A stretch of DNA of 64,000 nt from Buttiauxella ferragutiae (GCF_001654915.1 NZ_LXEQ01000044.1); one strand, 5' to 3'. Counted from the first letter of the stretch, positions 1-8,619 are shown. Notes: generated by a model not told the origin, from the sequence alone. Made by a program: numbers and translations.

Positions 1-102
1 CGGACGTTACTAAGAGATTGTACAAGCTGCTCTCGTAGTGGCATTGCTTTCTTCTGTTAGCAGCTAAGCACTCCCTGTATCGGGGACACATTTCCGAAAC
101 AA

Positions 103-726
103 TCAGTAAAGTGTGTTTTTCAATCGCTCCGGCAAGGCCTCGTCGTAAGCCAAACCATCAATTTCTGACTGTGAAATCATACTCAGGATACTACCGGTGC
201 TGGGAAGGGCCTTCCTCTCAATTTGTGTGGCAGGATCCCAGAGTTTTGAGCGAATGATTGCTCTACTACACTGGAAAAAAACGCTTTCCACTGAAATGCG
301 CAACACCGTTTTGGGGGATTGATTATTGATTGCGAATTTATCAAGCAAAGCCGGGTCTTTACGTATTTCAGCTGTCCCACTTATACGCAAAGTTTCGCCA
401 ATGCCGGGAATTAAAAAGAGAAGCGCAACCCGGTTGTCATTTAAAATATTGCGCAGACTATCAATGCGGTTATTACCCCTGCGGTCGGGTAAAAGTAGAG
501 TTTTAACGTCCTCAATGTGAATGAAGCCTGCAGGATCACCTCTTGGCGATACATCCAGGCCATCCGGTCCCGATGTCGCAAGCGCCACAAATGTTGATGC
601 CTCAATAAAGGGGCGGTAGGCAGGATGAATATGGTCCGTCACCTTCGTTAAAGAAGGTTTTGCTACTGCACCGTAAAGTTGCTCAAGCTCATGACTATTA
701 GTAATTAGCATGTTTTCATCAACCAT
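103..726 (-). CDS. PPOX-fold FMN-binding flavoprotein (pyridoxamine-phosphate-oxidase-like)
   Basis: Protein of about 207 residues with the split beta-barrel signature of the PNPOx-like flavin family: FVALATSGPDG, then SPRGDP, then RRGNNRIDSLRNI, then ETLRISG, and near the C-terminus the AIIRSKLWDP segment typical of the MSMEG_1061/DR2398 subgroup. Members bind FMN or F420 and reduce or oxidise small substrates; the substrate here is unknown, and it is not PdxH itself. I chose the ATG at 726 because a strong GGAGGT lies 7 bases upstream; an in-frame ATG at 762 would add 12 residues but places that Shine-Dalgarno inside the gene. It stands alone, leftward, with no partner gene on its upstream side. 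Cytoplasmic, no signal peptide. Confidence 0.82.
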   Translation of the reverse strand: MVDENMLITNSHELEQLYGAVAKPSLTKVTDHIHPAYRPFIEASTFVALATSGPDGLDVSPRGDPAGFIHIEDVKTLLLPDRRGNNRIDSLRNILNDNRVALLFLIPGIGETLRISGTAEIRKDPALLDKFAINNQSPKTVLRISVESVFFQCSRAIIRSKLWDPATQIERKALPSTGSILSMISQSEIDGLAYDEALPERLKNTLY

Positions 727-762
727 CTCATTCACCTCCATTGAGTTCAAAACGGAATGCAT

Positions 763-1101
763 GCTGATATTTTATAGCAGATGCTTTTTATTTGTTCATT
801 TTTATGGCTAACCAGCATTTATTTTCCATGAGTAAGGGATTTGAAGCCCAACTGTGCGGAAACGTACGCTAAGTATATTTTTTGAACGATAGTGTCAGGC
901 TAGATTCATCGACATTCTTCTTGATGCGTCTGGAAAATAAGAAAATAACCTTAATCTGACAGTATTTGCTGTTTATCCTGACGTCAGCTTGATGTGTACT
1001 TAAACCTGACGTGCAGATTCAATGGTTACTTTCGCAGCTTTGGAGGTAGGCCGCTCTAATTAAAGCGGCACTAGGGTGTCAGAAATCGTTGGTCGTGGAT
1101 G
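763..1101. other. Intergenic region, no gene recognised
   Basis: About 340 bases between two leftward genes. It should carry the promoter of the flavoprotein gene. The octamer CCTGACGT occurs twice near 977 and 1006, but I see no clear operator, terminator or small gene. Confidence 0.5.
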
Positions 1102-1935
1102 TCAGCTACGCAGCCACTTGCCGAACTGTTTGCTGACAGCCTCGCAATCAAATTTGTCTTGACCACGCCAACATGCCGCTGCCTCCGACCAGTCGCTCTT
1201 TCCGTGAATAGGTCGCTCGAATGACGCAGGTTTGAGCACGCCCAAGTGGGCAAGAATGTCGATGATCACTCGTCGTTCGTTCTTTGAGGACTTTATAACG
1301 CTAGCCAGTCGCTTTTCCAATGCACCAGCATGGTCGTTAGGTTGGCTAGATTCAATAATCGCAAGGATATCTCGGAGGATGAGTACGTCCTCATCCGTCG
1401 GAGCAGGGATGTCGGCGTGAGCCAATTCTTGCAAATCAAACCACGTGTAGATCAACTGGCCGTGACGGACCCCTCCCCATTTGATCCGCTCGAAGTTGAG
1501 GATATTGAGGTCCTCATCAGTATATTTGTCATCACCTATTGTGAGGCCTGGCACCACATCACGACAAACAGCGCATGTATAGCTTGTGGTGGCAACCGTA
1601 CCATCAGGAAAGTAGCCATTTCCACTAACAACAGGCGTGTAGCGATGAAGGGCCATCTGGCACGCAAGGTGGTATGAGGCTACGCCAGACCGCCAATCAA
1701 GTCTCCTTGTCGACAGGCTAGACACAAATGCTTGAGCCGCCTTCGTCGAAGAGATTTTCGTTACCCATGCCAGAATCTCGCTGATGCATACATCGTGCGA
1801 TATACTCACGGGGTTAAACATCAAACCTTGACCCTTTGCATAGACGAAGTCCTCAGGTTTTGTCTCCCGTTCGGAAAGCCAGCCGTTGCTGCCCCAGTAG
1901 GTTTTAAAAAGTATGTTTTTGGCCTTCTTGTCCAT
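1102..1935 (-). CDS. Unrecognised 277-residue protein with a CxxC motif
   Basis: I do not recognise this family. The start at 1935 follows a GGGA at suitable spacing; the frame stays open upstream to 2091, but that extension is low in complexity and has no ribosome site. The protein has no signal peptide or membrane segment. It is rich in tryptophan and charged residues. It has one TCAVCRDV segment at about residues 118-125 that could hold half a zinc site, then an acidic stretch (IGDDKYTDEDLN), and a mostly helical lysine- and arginine-rich C-terminal third (ASVIKSSKNERRVIIDILAHLG). It ends in FGKWLRS. It sits alone between a flavoprotein and a DUF6389-like gene in an accessory stretch. Confidence 0.6.
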   Translation of the reverse strand: MDKKAKNILFKTYWGSNGWLSERETKPEDFVYAKGQGLMFNPVSISHDVCISEILAWVTKISSTKAAQAFVSSLSTRRLDWRSGVASYHLACQMALHRYTPVVSGNGYFPDGTVATTSYTCAVCRDVVPGLTIGDDKYTDEDLNILNFERIKWGGVRHGQLIYTWFDLQELAHADIPAPTDEDVLILRDILAIIESSQPNDHAGALEKRLASVIKSSKNERRVIIDILAHLGVLKPASFERPIHGKSDWSEAAACWRGQDKFDCEAVSKQFGKWLRS

Positions 1936-2353
1936 GGATGTTCCCACTTTTACTGGATAATGCCGAAACTTGAACGATAGCAGGGGATTTAGGCGCAACG
2001 GAACAGTAAACACTGTAAAGTTTAGTGATCTACGTTTATAAACACTAACACCTGAATTTATAACGATTTTTCGACTCACATTATTTAGCAAGCTGATGAT
2101 ACCTAGGCGATTAAAAAACTAGACTTTGAGTCACCCGCAGAGCGATTTAACCGGTGTGTTGCATCCATTAGTTGAACTCACAGCTCAAAGCCGACACTCC
2201 AGTGCCCTGCATTTGTCCGTACCGTGCCAGGAGCGGAAGTTGCAGCGACGAAGTATGATAAATTATGTAGGGCTGATTACGATTAAGGAAAACTTAACAA
2301 CCTTAGCCATTTATGTATCAGCGTGATGAGAAAAAATTAGGGAGACATAAGCT
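1936..2353. other. Divergent intergenic region
   Basis: 418 bases between the leftward unknown gene and the rightward DUF6389-like gene. It should hold both promoters. A short rightward frame starting at a TTG near 2126 has no ribosome site and no recognisable product, so I leave it out. No clear operator or terminator seen. Confidence 0.45.
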
Positions 2354-2815
2354 TTGACGGAGACTGAATACAGAGAAGTGTTGCAAGACACGTTAAAAGG
2401 CTACACACAAAGTGCAGTCGATATGATCTTTAAGATCAAGACTAACCTTCCAGAAAAAGCTAAGTCAGTCGACGTCGGTATCCATCCTAATCAGGATGAG
2501 GATGGAATGTTTTCTGTCATGGTCCATCTTTGTGGCCCGGACCTATATGTTCTCAACAAAGCTATAGCGGATTATCGATTGCTATTTGATGTGAAATTTA
2601 TCGGGGGCAAATTACAACCAAATGTCCCGATATTGGATCCTGACGAAGTTTCATTTTCGATCAATGACTTGATTGTTGAAGTTAGTATTGATTGGGTTAA
2701 GACAATATGGGATTTATCTGGAGGTCTGAAAATTCCAGGATATGTATTTGGAGACGAATGTTCTTCAACAGGCCTTATACCATTGAGCAAATGCACGCCA
2801 CACAGTGACAAATAA
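2354..2815 (+). CDS. DUF6389-like small cytoplasmic protein
   Basis: 153 residues starting at a TTG; GGAGA lies about 8 bases upstream and no ATG gives a better start. The sequence (TLKGYTQSAVDMIFKIKT, then SVDVGIHPNQDEDGMFSVMVHLCGPD) resembles the DUF6389 family as I remember it, whose function is unknown. It is acidic and has no signal peptide or membrane segment. A second acidic strand-rich half (IVEVSIDWVKTIWDLSGG) precedes a cysteine-containing tail. The gene is followed by a 51-base gap and the YjaB-like acetyltransferase on the same strand, so the two may share a transcript. Small stand-alone acidic proteins in accessory DNA are sometimes immunity proteins, but nothing next to it is a toxin, so I make no such claim. 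Confidence 0.6.
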   Translation: MTETEYREVLQDTLKGYTQSAVDMIFKIKTNLPEKAKSVDVGIHPNQDEDGMFSVMVHLCGPDLYVLNKAIADYRLLFDVKFIGGKLQPNVPILDPDEVSFSINDLIVEVSIDWVKTIWDLSGGLKIPGYVFGDECSSTGLIPLSKCTPHSDK

Positions 2816-2866
2816 TACCACACAGCTATCATGGCGATACGATGACAATTAACGGATTATAAGATC

Positions 2867-3313
2867 ATGATAAATATGGAAGTGGGTACCCAAATTCATT
2901 ACCCGATATTACTGAAGGTCTGGGAATCATCCGTACGTGCTACGCATGATTTTTTACAGGAACAGGATATTCAGGCGCTATGCCCCCTGATACTGCATAC
3001 GTATCTTCCAGGCCTGACTATTACGTGCGCTCGTCTTAGCTGTGACAGTTCGATCGTGGGCTTTACAGGGGTAAGCGAAAACCGCATTGAAATGCTCTTT
3101 GTGGATGCAGGTCAACGTGGAAAAGGCATCGGGAAATTACTCCTGTTACATGCTATCGACGAGCAAGGTGCTGATGAGCTCGACGTAAACGAACAGAATC
3201 CTCAGGCTGTTACCTTTTATAAAAAACATGGTTTTGAAACTGTGGGTCGTTCTGAAGTTGACGGCCAGGGCAGGCCATACCCTTTGTTGCATATGAAGCT
3301 ACAGAGAACCTAA
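2867..3313 (+). CDS. GNAT N-acetyltransferase, YjaB-like
   Basis: 148-residue acetyl-CoA-dependent acetyltransferase. The acetyl-CoA pyrophosphate loop is seen as QRGKGIGKLLL near residues 85-95, after the strand EMLFVDAG. The C-terminal half (VNEQNPQAVTFYKKHGFE, then GRSEVDGQGRPYPLLHM) closely follows E. coli YjaB, including the NEQN and FYKK.GF motifs. The N-terminal ESSVRATHDFL also matches that family. The acceptor is not known. Start at the ATG at 2867; a second in-frame ATG at 2876 is possible because neither has a strong ribosome site. It probably follows the DUF6389-like gene in one transcript. Confidence 0.85.
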   Translation: MINMEVGTQIHYPILLKVWESSVRATHDFLQEQDIQALCPLILHTYLPGLTITCARLSCDSSIVGFTGVSENRIEMLFVDAGQRGKGIGKLLLLHAIDEQGADELDVNEQNPQAVTFYKKHGFETVGRSEVDGQGRPYPLLHMKLQRT

Positions 3314-3612
3314 TCTTCCCATACAATCAAGTCCACCCCCTTGCTTATAGCAGTCTGATGGCATTATTTTTCCTGTTTGGTGCCAAAAGAGGACTACGCA
3401 TACTCTGGAAAAAACATAAGCGAAAAGGGGGCATAATTGCAGGAGCTACGGACCTTTATTCTGTCCCTAAGTGAATGCATTACACTTCACCAATATCATC
3501 AATGACCTTTTACCCCCAGCGGCAGTTTCCATTCATTCTTCATGACGGCCCGTCCACACTCGCCGTACGACGGAAAGGCCGTCTTGCTTACCTTGAAGAC
3601 AAAATGAGTGGT

Positions 3613-4320
3613 TCAAGGTTTGTTGCTGCGAAAATAAGTTTCAAGCTTCAGCTTCTGCGTACCGTCTTCCGCAAAATTATCAGGCGAAAGCCAGTCTGTA
3701 AGAGCCTTTTCTATGACCGGCCATTCAATATCGATAACAGATAACCAGTCAGTATCACGGTTACGTTGCTTACGGGTCATAGCTTGACGGAATCGCCCTT
3801 CAAATATGAATCCCATTCTTTCGGCAGCATTTCTTGAAGCCAGATTTAGTGAATCACAGCGCCAGACAACACGACGATAGCCAATGCAGAAGGCATTCTT
3901 CAGCAAAAGATAAATGGCTTCCGTTCCCAGTACGGTTCGTTGCATAAGTGGTGACCAGGTAACATGCCCTATTTCCAGCACACCATTAACCGTATCAATA
4001 TTGTTAAAGCAGACAACCCCAACCGGACGGGCACTTTTTATCTCTGTCACGGCCCATGTCACCAGGTTACGGTCTTCGATTTTATTTTTAATCCAGAACA
4101 TCATGTCCTGTAAGCAAGCTGGTTTTTCTGCGCCAAGCCAGGTCCAGTCTCTGTCATCTTCTGCCACAGAAAATGCCTCGAAAAGGGCTTCGCAATGGCT
4201 GATTTCAAGAGGTAAGAGATGGCAATGTTGGCCGCGAATTATGCACAGATCAGGGAAAGGGGCGGGCTGCCAGTCAGGTAAGGAAAAGCCAACGGTCTGA
4301 CCATAATTATTTGTATTCAA
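3613..4320 (-). CDS. GNAT acetyltransferase, RimJ/RimL type
   Basis: 235 residues with the layout of the Acetyltransf_3 branch that acetylates N-terminal or small amine groups. An N-terminal strand ending HLLPLEISHCEALFEAF is followed by a strand with VGVVCFNNIDTVNGVLEIGHVTWSPLMQRTVLGTEA, and by RVVWRCDSLNLASRNAAERMGF, which is the typical C-terminal N..S...AE..GF signature. The substrate cannot be told. The gene is last in a leftward group of three: DUF1571 protein, SRPBCC protein, then this gene, with gaps of 15 and 37 bases, so they are probably co-transcribed. The C-terminal tail after residue 215 is charged and likely disordered. Confidence 0.85.
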   Translation of the reverse strand: MNTNNYGQTVGFSLPDWQPAPFPDLCIIRGQHCHLLPLEISHCEALFEAFSVAEDDRDWTWLGAEKPACLQDMMFWIKNKIEDRNLVTWAVTEIKSARPVGVVCFNNIDTVNGVLEIGHVTWSPLMQRTVLGTEAIYLLLKNAFCIGYRRVVWRCDSLNLASRNAAERMGFIFEGRFRQAMTRKQRNRDTDWLSVIDIEWPVIEKALTDWLSPDNFAEDGTQKLKLETYFRSNKP

Positions 4321-4357
4321 AGATTATTTACCTCTTATTTTTGAAAGAGTCGCTTCA

Positions 4358-4828
4358 TCAATATACTTCGACACGAGTCCCTAATTTGCGGGCCAGCCCT
4401 TTTGCTCCATCGCGCATCACCATATGGTGGTTCCAGCGGAAAACGGGTGCTGCCAGCGGCGCGAGGTAGTTCATCCATCGGGTGTTAGTCCGGATATTCC
4501 AGTCATACCTGACGATTGTATCCACTCCATTGTCAGAAAAAGACCATACTCCACGTCCTTCAACCTCGCCACTGGCTTCCCCTTCTAAAAGACAAAAGGG
4601 CGTAATATTTAATACATGGATATCAAAGGTGATGCGATAGGGGAGCACACCTTTCCAGGTATAACGATGCAAAGCGCCAATCCCCTGCATATCACCTTTC
4701 TTTAACTCAATAATCTGCTCCAGACTTCCCCACCACTCAGGCCACAGGTCCGGATGGCAAAGAATATCCCATACCTCCGATACAGAAGCTTCGACCCGCC
4801 AGATGGTGCAAAATTTATAGTCAGCCAT
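4358..4828 (-). CDS. SRPBCC (START-like) domain protein
   Basis: 156 residues covering one helix-grip domain. The N-terminal IWRVEASVSEVWDILCHPDLWPEWW is the characteristic start of polyketide-cyclase/dehydrase-like SRPBCC proteins, followed by the strands YRITFDIHVLNI and RGVWSFSDNG and a long C-terminal helix. Such domains bind hydrophobic ligands in a deep cavity; the ligand here is unknown. There is no signal peptide, so it should act in the cytosol. It starts 15 bases after the stop of the exported DUF1571 protein and 37 bases before a GNAT gene, which suggests one leftward operon. Confidence 0.8.
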   Translation of the reverse strand: MADYKFCTIWRVEASVSEVWDILCHPDLWPEWWGSLEQIIELKKGDMQGIGALHRYTWKGVLPYRITFDIHVLNITPFCLLEGEASGEVEGRGVWSFSDNGVDTIVRYDWNIRTNTRWMNYLAPLAAPVFRWNHHMVMRDGAKGLARKLGTRVEVY

Positions 4829-4843
4829 AGAGCAAAGCTCCCA

Positions 4844-5521
4844 TTACGGCGCGAAAAAAGCAGAGGGGAAATGGATGTTGATAACCATTGCATCCATGAA
4901 GACGGTTTCCAGTAATTTTCCATCCGGGGCGTAACTGGCTACTTTGATGGGAAATCCAGATTGCTTATCTAACCAAATCTCATATTGGTGAACAGCATCG
5001 ACGGTCTTTCCCTCAGGGCCGGCCACGGATAAGTGCAATGTCGATTTGCCCGCTACTATCTCGTCACCAATAGTGGCTGTTGTACCGCCATGTTGCAGAC
5101 GACGAATATTATTCAGCAGAACGCCTAAGTCTGATTGATCCACCCGATGACCATTACCATCTTGTATTAGTGAATCTGTTGGCGACAGATTCAAAACAGG
5201 AAATGTTCCCAATCCAAATGGCCACAACTTAACTTTGCCACTGACCGGGTTATAGATGAGGACGGCGCCGGAATGTGGCGTAGTAAAATCCATCCGTACA
5301 TAGCCCGGTTTACGATAGCTATAGCGAATGATTTTAGGTTCATCCTGAGGCGAGCGGGAGCGCACCGTAACCTGGTATGACTGGATTTGTTCAAAATGTT
5401 GCAGGGAGAGAATAATGGGATCGGTCATGGCTGAACTCTGCGAAAAAGCCGCCGCCACCGCTGCTTTGTCCGCCGCGTATGCAGTGTCGTTAAAGCTAAA
5501 GATAAGTAATGTTGTCAGCAT
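4844..5521 (-). CDS. Exported DUF1571 / LolA-fold-like protein
   Basis: 225 residues counted from the ATG at 5521. A hydrophobic segment ending TAYAAD gives a probable signal-peptide cleavage, so the mature protein is periplasmic. The middle part (IQSYQVTVRSRSPQDEP, then KPGYVRMDF, then GAVLIYNPVSGKVKLWPFG) has the look of DUF1571 and outer-membrane lipoprotein-sorting-like beta folds, with the later strand VHQYEIWLDKQSGFPIKVA common to that fold. No carrier role is proven. The start is uncertain: no ribosome site precedes the ATG at 5521, but AGGAG sits 6 bases before an in-frame ATT at 5548, which would add 9 residues. First gene of the leftward DUF1571/SRPBCC/GNAT group. Confidence 0.72.
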   Translation of the reverse strand: MLTTLLIFSFNDTAYAADKAAVAAAFSQSSAMTDPIILSLQHFEQIQSYQVTVRSRSPQDEPKIIRYSYRKPGYVRMDFTTPHSGAVLIYNPVSGKVKLWPFGLGTFPVLNLSPTDSLIQDGNGHRVDQSDLGVLLNNIRRLQHGGTTATIGDEIVAGKSTLHLSVAGPEGKTVDAVHQYEIWLDKQSGFPIKVASYAPDGKLLETVFMDAMVINIHFPSAFFAP

Positions 5522-5633
5522 TACTGCAAAAGAGACTAAGTCGCTAATGATTGTCTCCTGCCTTGAAATAGCCGTTAAACAGGATCTCGTGAGAACACTA
5601 TCAGTATGTCGGATAATATCTAAAAGTGTATGG

Positions 5634-5647
5634 TCCGTTTAAACGGA
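5634..5647. promoter_or_regulatory. Perfect 14-base palindrome, candidate operator
   Basis: TCCGTTTAAACGGA reads the same on both strands. It lies about 86 bases upstream of the DUF1571 gene and about 200 bases upstream of the DUF1471 gene, in their divergent intergenic region. Size and symmetry suit a dimeric repressor such as a TetR-family protein, but no such regulator is in the window. Confidence 0.35.
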
Positions 5648-5852
5648 TACTTACAATTGATTCTCGTGTCTATTCGCTTTGCTCAGCGGCTCTTGGATCA
5701 CAGGGATATCGCATGGACACTGGCTTTCTAAGCGGATCGGCATAGTTGAAGAGCATTTATTTTGAGTCCAATCTGTCCAACTTAACTCCTCACTTCCCTC
5801 ATTACACCTAAACTTTAAATGGTTATTTTGTATTTCAGTTAATGAGGATGTG

Positions 5853-6119
5853 ATGATGAAAAAGTTATTGTATTTTTCTGCGGTAGTCACCCTTGCTGCA
5901 CTCCCTTTAATCACCCAAGCCGCCCCAGCCCAGGAGCTACCAAACGGGACCACACTAAAACAGGAGATGGGCTCAGTTTCAGCAAAAGCCAGCACCATTG
6001 ATGAGCTGGACGCCAAGTTGCGTGCTGAAGCCACTCAACAAGGCGCAAGCGCCTATACAGTCACTTCTGCTTTCGATAATAACCAGGGCGTGTACGGAAC
6101 CGCGACTCTCTATAAATAA
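5853..6119 (+). CDS. DUF1471 (YhcN/BhsA-like) periplasmic protein
   Basis: About 88 residues: an N-terminal signal peptide (MMKKLLYFSAVVTLAALPLI, cut after TQA), then a single DUF1471 domain with the family's KASTIDELDAKL helix, the alanine- and glutamine-rich EATQQGASAYTVTS stretch and the closing GTATLYK strand. This family includes small enteric stress-response proteins of the periplasm or outer membrane (BhsA, YhcN, McbA). Which paralogue this is cannot be decided. GAGG lies 5 bases before the ATG at 5853 and 8 before the ATG at 5856; either could be used. A terminator hairpin follows 40 bases after the stop, so the gene is monocistronic. Confidence 0.85.
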   Translation: MMKKLLYFSAVVTLAALPLITQAAPAQELPNGTTLKQEMGSVSAKASTIDELDAKLRAEATQQGASAYTVTSAFDNNQGVYGTATLYK

Positions 6120-6160
6120 CGTTTTATCACCAGACAGGATGTTTCATCTGGCAAGTTAAC

Positions 6161-6192
6161 GGCTCCCTTTAATGGGAGCCTGCCATTTTTTA
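6161..6192 (+). terminator. Intrinsic terminator after the DUF1471 gene
   Basis: Seven-base stem GGCTCCC / GGGAGCC with a six-base loop, followed by TGCCATTTTTT. Confidence 0.8.
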
Positions 6193-6203
6193 GGGCGGAG
6201 AAA

Positions 6204-7130
6204 TCATCCCGGGATCCAGTTGTCCCATACGGGTAAAGGACCGAGTTCCGCCACCATAAAATCAATAAAGGATCGTACCTTGGGGTTACTGTACTTGCTG
6301 GGAAAATACAGCGCATACAGGGCGTGGGTTTCGCAGGTGATGATACTGTCGAGCATCAGCGGGGTGAGCTCTTCTTTTTGAATATGATCACCAATCAGAT
6401 AGGTGGGTAAATACGCCACGCCCTGATCTTCTAATACTGCCTTCAACAGCACCAGGCTGCTGTTGGCCTGGATTGGCATATTTAGTTTCAACTGGTGCAG
6501 GCGATCCTGTTCGTCTGCGACCTTCAGCACCGGCGTGAGGCCAGGGTAAACCAGACAATCATGATCCACCAGGTCGCTACGGCGCTGGGGCATCCCTTTT
6601 TTAGCCAGGTATCTGGGCGATGCGCAGTATGCCCAGCGGATAGGCACCAGCTTGCGCATTGCGTAGTTTTGCGGTGGTGCAGTTGAGATGCGCAGCGCGA
6701 TGTCGAAATCTGTTTCGTTAAGATTGACGAAGTTATCGTTGAGATCGATATACAGATTCACATCCGGAAACTGAGAGCGATATTTATCCACCAGATTCAC
6801 CAGGCGGGAATAACCGAAAGCGATGGAACAGGTTATCCGTAATTCACCATGTGGGCGGTGATAATAACCGGATGTTATATTCAGAGTTTCATCAAATTCT
6901 TGTAGTAATTTATTGGCGCGGTTAAATAAATATTGCCCGGCATCGGTCAAGGTGATACTGCGGGTGGTACGTTTAATTAATGTTGTACCCAGCGTATCCT
7001 CCATGGCCGTCAGGCTTTTGCTTACCGCTGAAGGCGATACGTTAAGCTGAGTAGCCGCTTCAGATAATCCTCCGCAATCGATGATTTTGACGAAAAACTC
7101 TAAATGCTTCAGTGAAATCGGTGTCCCCAT
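6204..7130 (-). CDS. LysR-family transcriptional regulator
   Basis: 308 residues. The N-terminal winged helix-turn-helix is clear (LEFFVKIIDCGGLSEAATQL, then VSPSAVSKSL, about residues 9-40), followed by the linker helix and a LysR substrate domain of the CrgA/AaeR-like subgroup (TRSITLTDAG, HGELRITCSIAFG). AAAGGAAAG precedes the ATG at 7130. It is divergent from the symporter gene at 7355 across 224 bases, the usual arrangement for a LysR protein that controls its neighbour, so I infer that it regulates the symporter/beta-lyase operon in response to a sulfur-containing amino acid. The inducer is unknown. Confidence 0.88.
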   Translation of the reverse strand: MGTPISLKHLEFFVKIIDCGGLSEAATQLNVSPSAVSKSLTAMEDTLGTTLIKRTTRSITLTDAGQYLFNRANKLLQEFDETLNITSGYYHRPHGELRITCSIAFGYSRLVNLVDKYRSQFPDVNLYIDLNDNFVNLNETDFDIALRISTAPPQNYAMRKLVPIRWAYCASPRYLAKKGMPQRRSDLVDHDCLVYPGLTPVLKVADEQDRLHQLKLNMPIQANSSLVLLKAVLEDQGVAYLPTYLIGDHIQKEELTPLMLDSIITCETHALYALYFPSKYSNPKVRSFIDFMVAELGPLPVWDNWIPG

Positions 7131-7354
7131 ACTTTCCTTTTATTCACAAGTGATTTGCAAAAACGGTACAAATAGGCCGTTACATTCGCATTTTAAACAT
7201 GTAACTATTGAATCACAGGAAACAACTTGCTGGCAAAATGAAAAAATAGCAACTTAAGTGAGTTACGTCACAAAATATAAGGAGGCGAAAAAGAAAGTCA
7301 TCAAATTGTGAATTTAATCTCATTTAATATAATTTTAATTAAAAGGTACCGGTT

Positions 7355-8587
7355 ATGTGGTCACGACTTGAACCCTACAGATCTTCTATTATTTTATTAA
7401 TTGCACTGGTTATTGGTGGGTTGTTAGGTATATACGCCCCAACGTTTGCAAGTACACTCCAGCCAATAGGGCAGATATTTTTAAACCTGTTGTTTATGAT
7501 TATTGTGCCGCTGGTAGGGATCAGCGTCATGTCTTCTATCGCCAGTATGACCGACCTGAAAAGGCTGGGACGTATTATGGCGATTATCTTCATTGTTTCT
7601 ATCTCGATGGCCTTTATTCCTGCTGCCGGGATTGTGGCGCTGGCGCTATGGTATAACCCCGCGCAGGGCGTCACTATCGATCTCTCACAATCCGTGCAGG
7701 CGGGCAGTGGAAAGATGGATTTTGTCAGTATGATCACCACGAATGACTTCATCGGGTTGTTCTCAAAGTCCAATATTCTGGCGCTGATCGTGATGGCGAT
7801 TATTGCAGGCGTTGCGATTGGGCAGTCGGAGCAGGCGGGTAAACGTATTGCGTTGCTGCTGGAAGATGCCAATACCGTCATCATGAAAATCGTTTCAATC
7901 ATTATGAAAGTGGCACCGATAGGCCTTGGCTGCTATTTCGCCGCAACGATGGCCAGTCAGGATTCTGCCCTGTTGTTAACCTTTGCCCGTGCGATTGGCC
8001 TGTTTATGGTTGCCACGCTGGTCTACTTCATTTTCGGCTCTATTCTCTATTCATACATCGGTGGCGGAATTCCTGCGGTCAGAGCCTTCTGGCGTAATGC
8101 GATTGAACCTTCGGCAACTGCGCTGGGCACCTGTTCTTCACTGGGTACGCTACCCGTTACGCTGCGCGCCGGTAAAGCGATGGGGATTAACCCGGAAATC
8201 GTTGATGTGTCCATTCCGCTGCTGGTCAATCTCAATAAAGGCGGCGTGGCGATGATTGCCGCGTTGAAAATTGTCTTTATCTATTCCGTGCTGGGAATGG
8301 AATTCACCACCGAGACTTTCTTCCTGACAATGCTGATTGCTGTCCTCTCCGCCATTATCGTCGGCGGCGTACCGGGTGGTGCGTTTCTGGGAGAGATCTT
8401 TATTGTCACCACGCTAGGACTACCGATGGAAGCGATCCCGATGCTGGTGGTGCTGGGCACGATTACGGATGCACCAGCCACGCTGATTAATGTTATCCAC
8501 GATTTGAATGCGGCACAGATTGTCGAGCGGTTCGCTGGAAAAAAACAGACCAACGCCGAAATCAGCTCTACTGCCGCTGTTGTATAG
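7355..8587 (+). CDS. Dicarboxylate/amino acid:cation symporter (DAACS family)
   Basis: 410-residue inner-membrane transporter of the glutamate-transporter fold. The N-terminus has several hydrophobic helices (SSIILLIALVIGGLLGIYAP onward). The re-entrant hairpin 1 motif is TCSSLGTLPVTLRAG. The following SIPLLVNLNKGG corresponds to the unwound helix 7, and GGVPGGAFLGE is hairpin 2. The last helix has TDAPATLINVIHD. These match the sodium- or proton-coupled GltP/DctA/TcyP superfamily, but the helix 7 and 8 residues differ from GltP and DctA, so the substrate is not fixed. The beta-lyase gene starts 32 bases downstream, which points to cystine, cystathionine or a similar thioether as substrate (inference). 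Confidence 0.85.
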   Translation: MWSRLEPYRSSIILLIALVIGGLLGIYAPTFASTLQPIGQIFLNLLFMIIVPLVGISVMSSIASMTDLKRLGRIMAIIFIVSISMAFIPAAGIVALALWYNPAQGVTIDLSQSVQAGSGKMDFVSMITTNDFIGLFSKSNILALIVMAIIAGVAIGQSEQAGKRIALLLEDANTVIMKIVSIIMKVAPIGLGCYFAATMASQDSALLLTFARAIGLFMVATLVYFIFGSILYSYIGGGIPAVRAFWRNAIEPSATALGTCSSLGTLPVTLRAGKAMGINPEIVDVSIPLLVNLNKGGVAMIAALKIVFIYSVLGMEFTTETFFLTMLIAVLSAIIVGGVPGGAFLGEIFIVTTLGLPMEAIPMLVVLGTITDAPATLINVIHDLNAAQIVERFAGKKQTNAEISSTAAVV

Positions 8588-8619
8588 GTTTTCACACGGA
8601 TTAAAGAACAGGAGATGTT

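Noticed and set aside
2126..2326. 66-residue rightward frame starting at TTG
   Set aside because: No ribosome site, no recognisable domain, low-quality composition; lies in a divergent promoter region.
3475..3744. 89-residue rightward frame overlapping the end of the GNAT gene
   Set aside because: Runs antisense into a well-supported gene, no ribosome site and no family features.
5651..6034. 127-residue leftward frame across the DUF1471 gene
   Set aside because: Opposite to a gene with a clear signal peptide and domain; a shadow frame.
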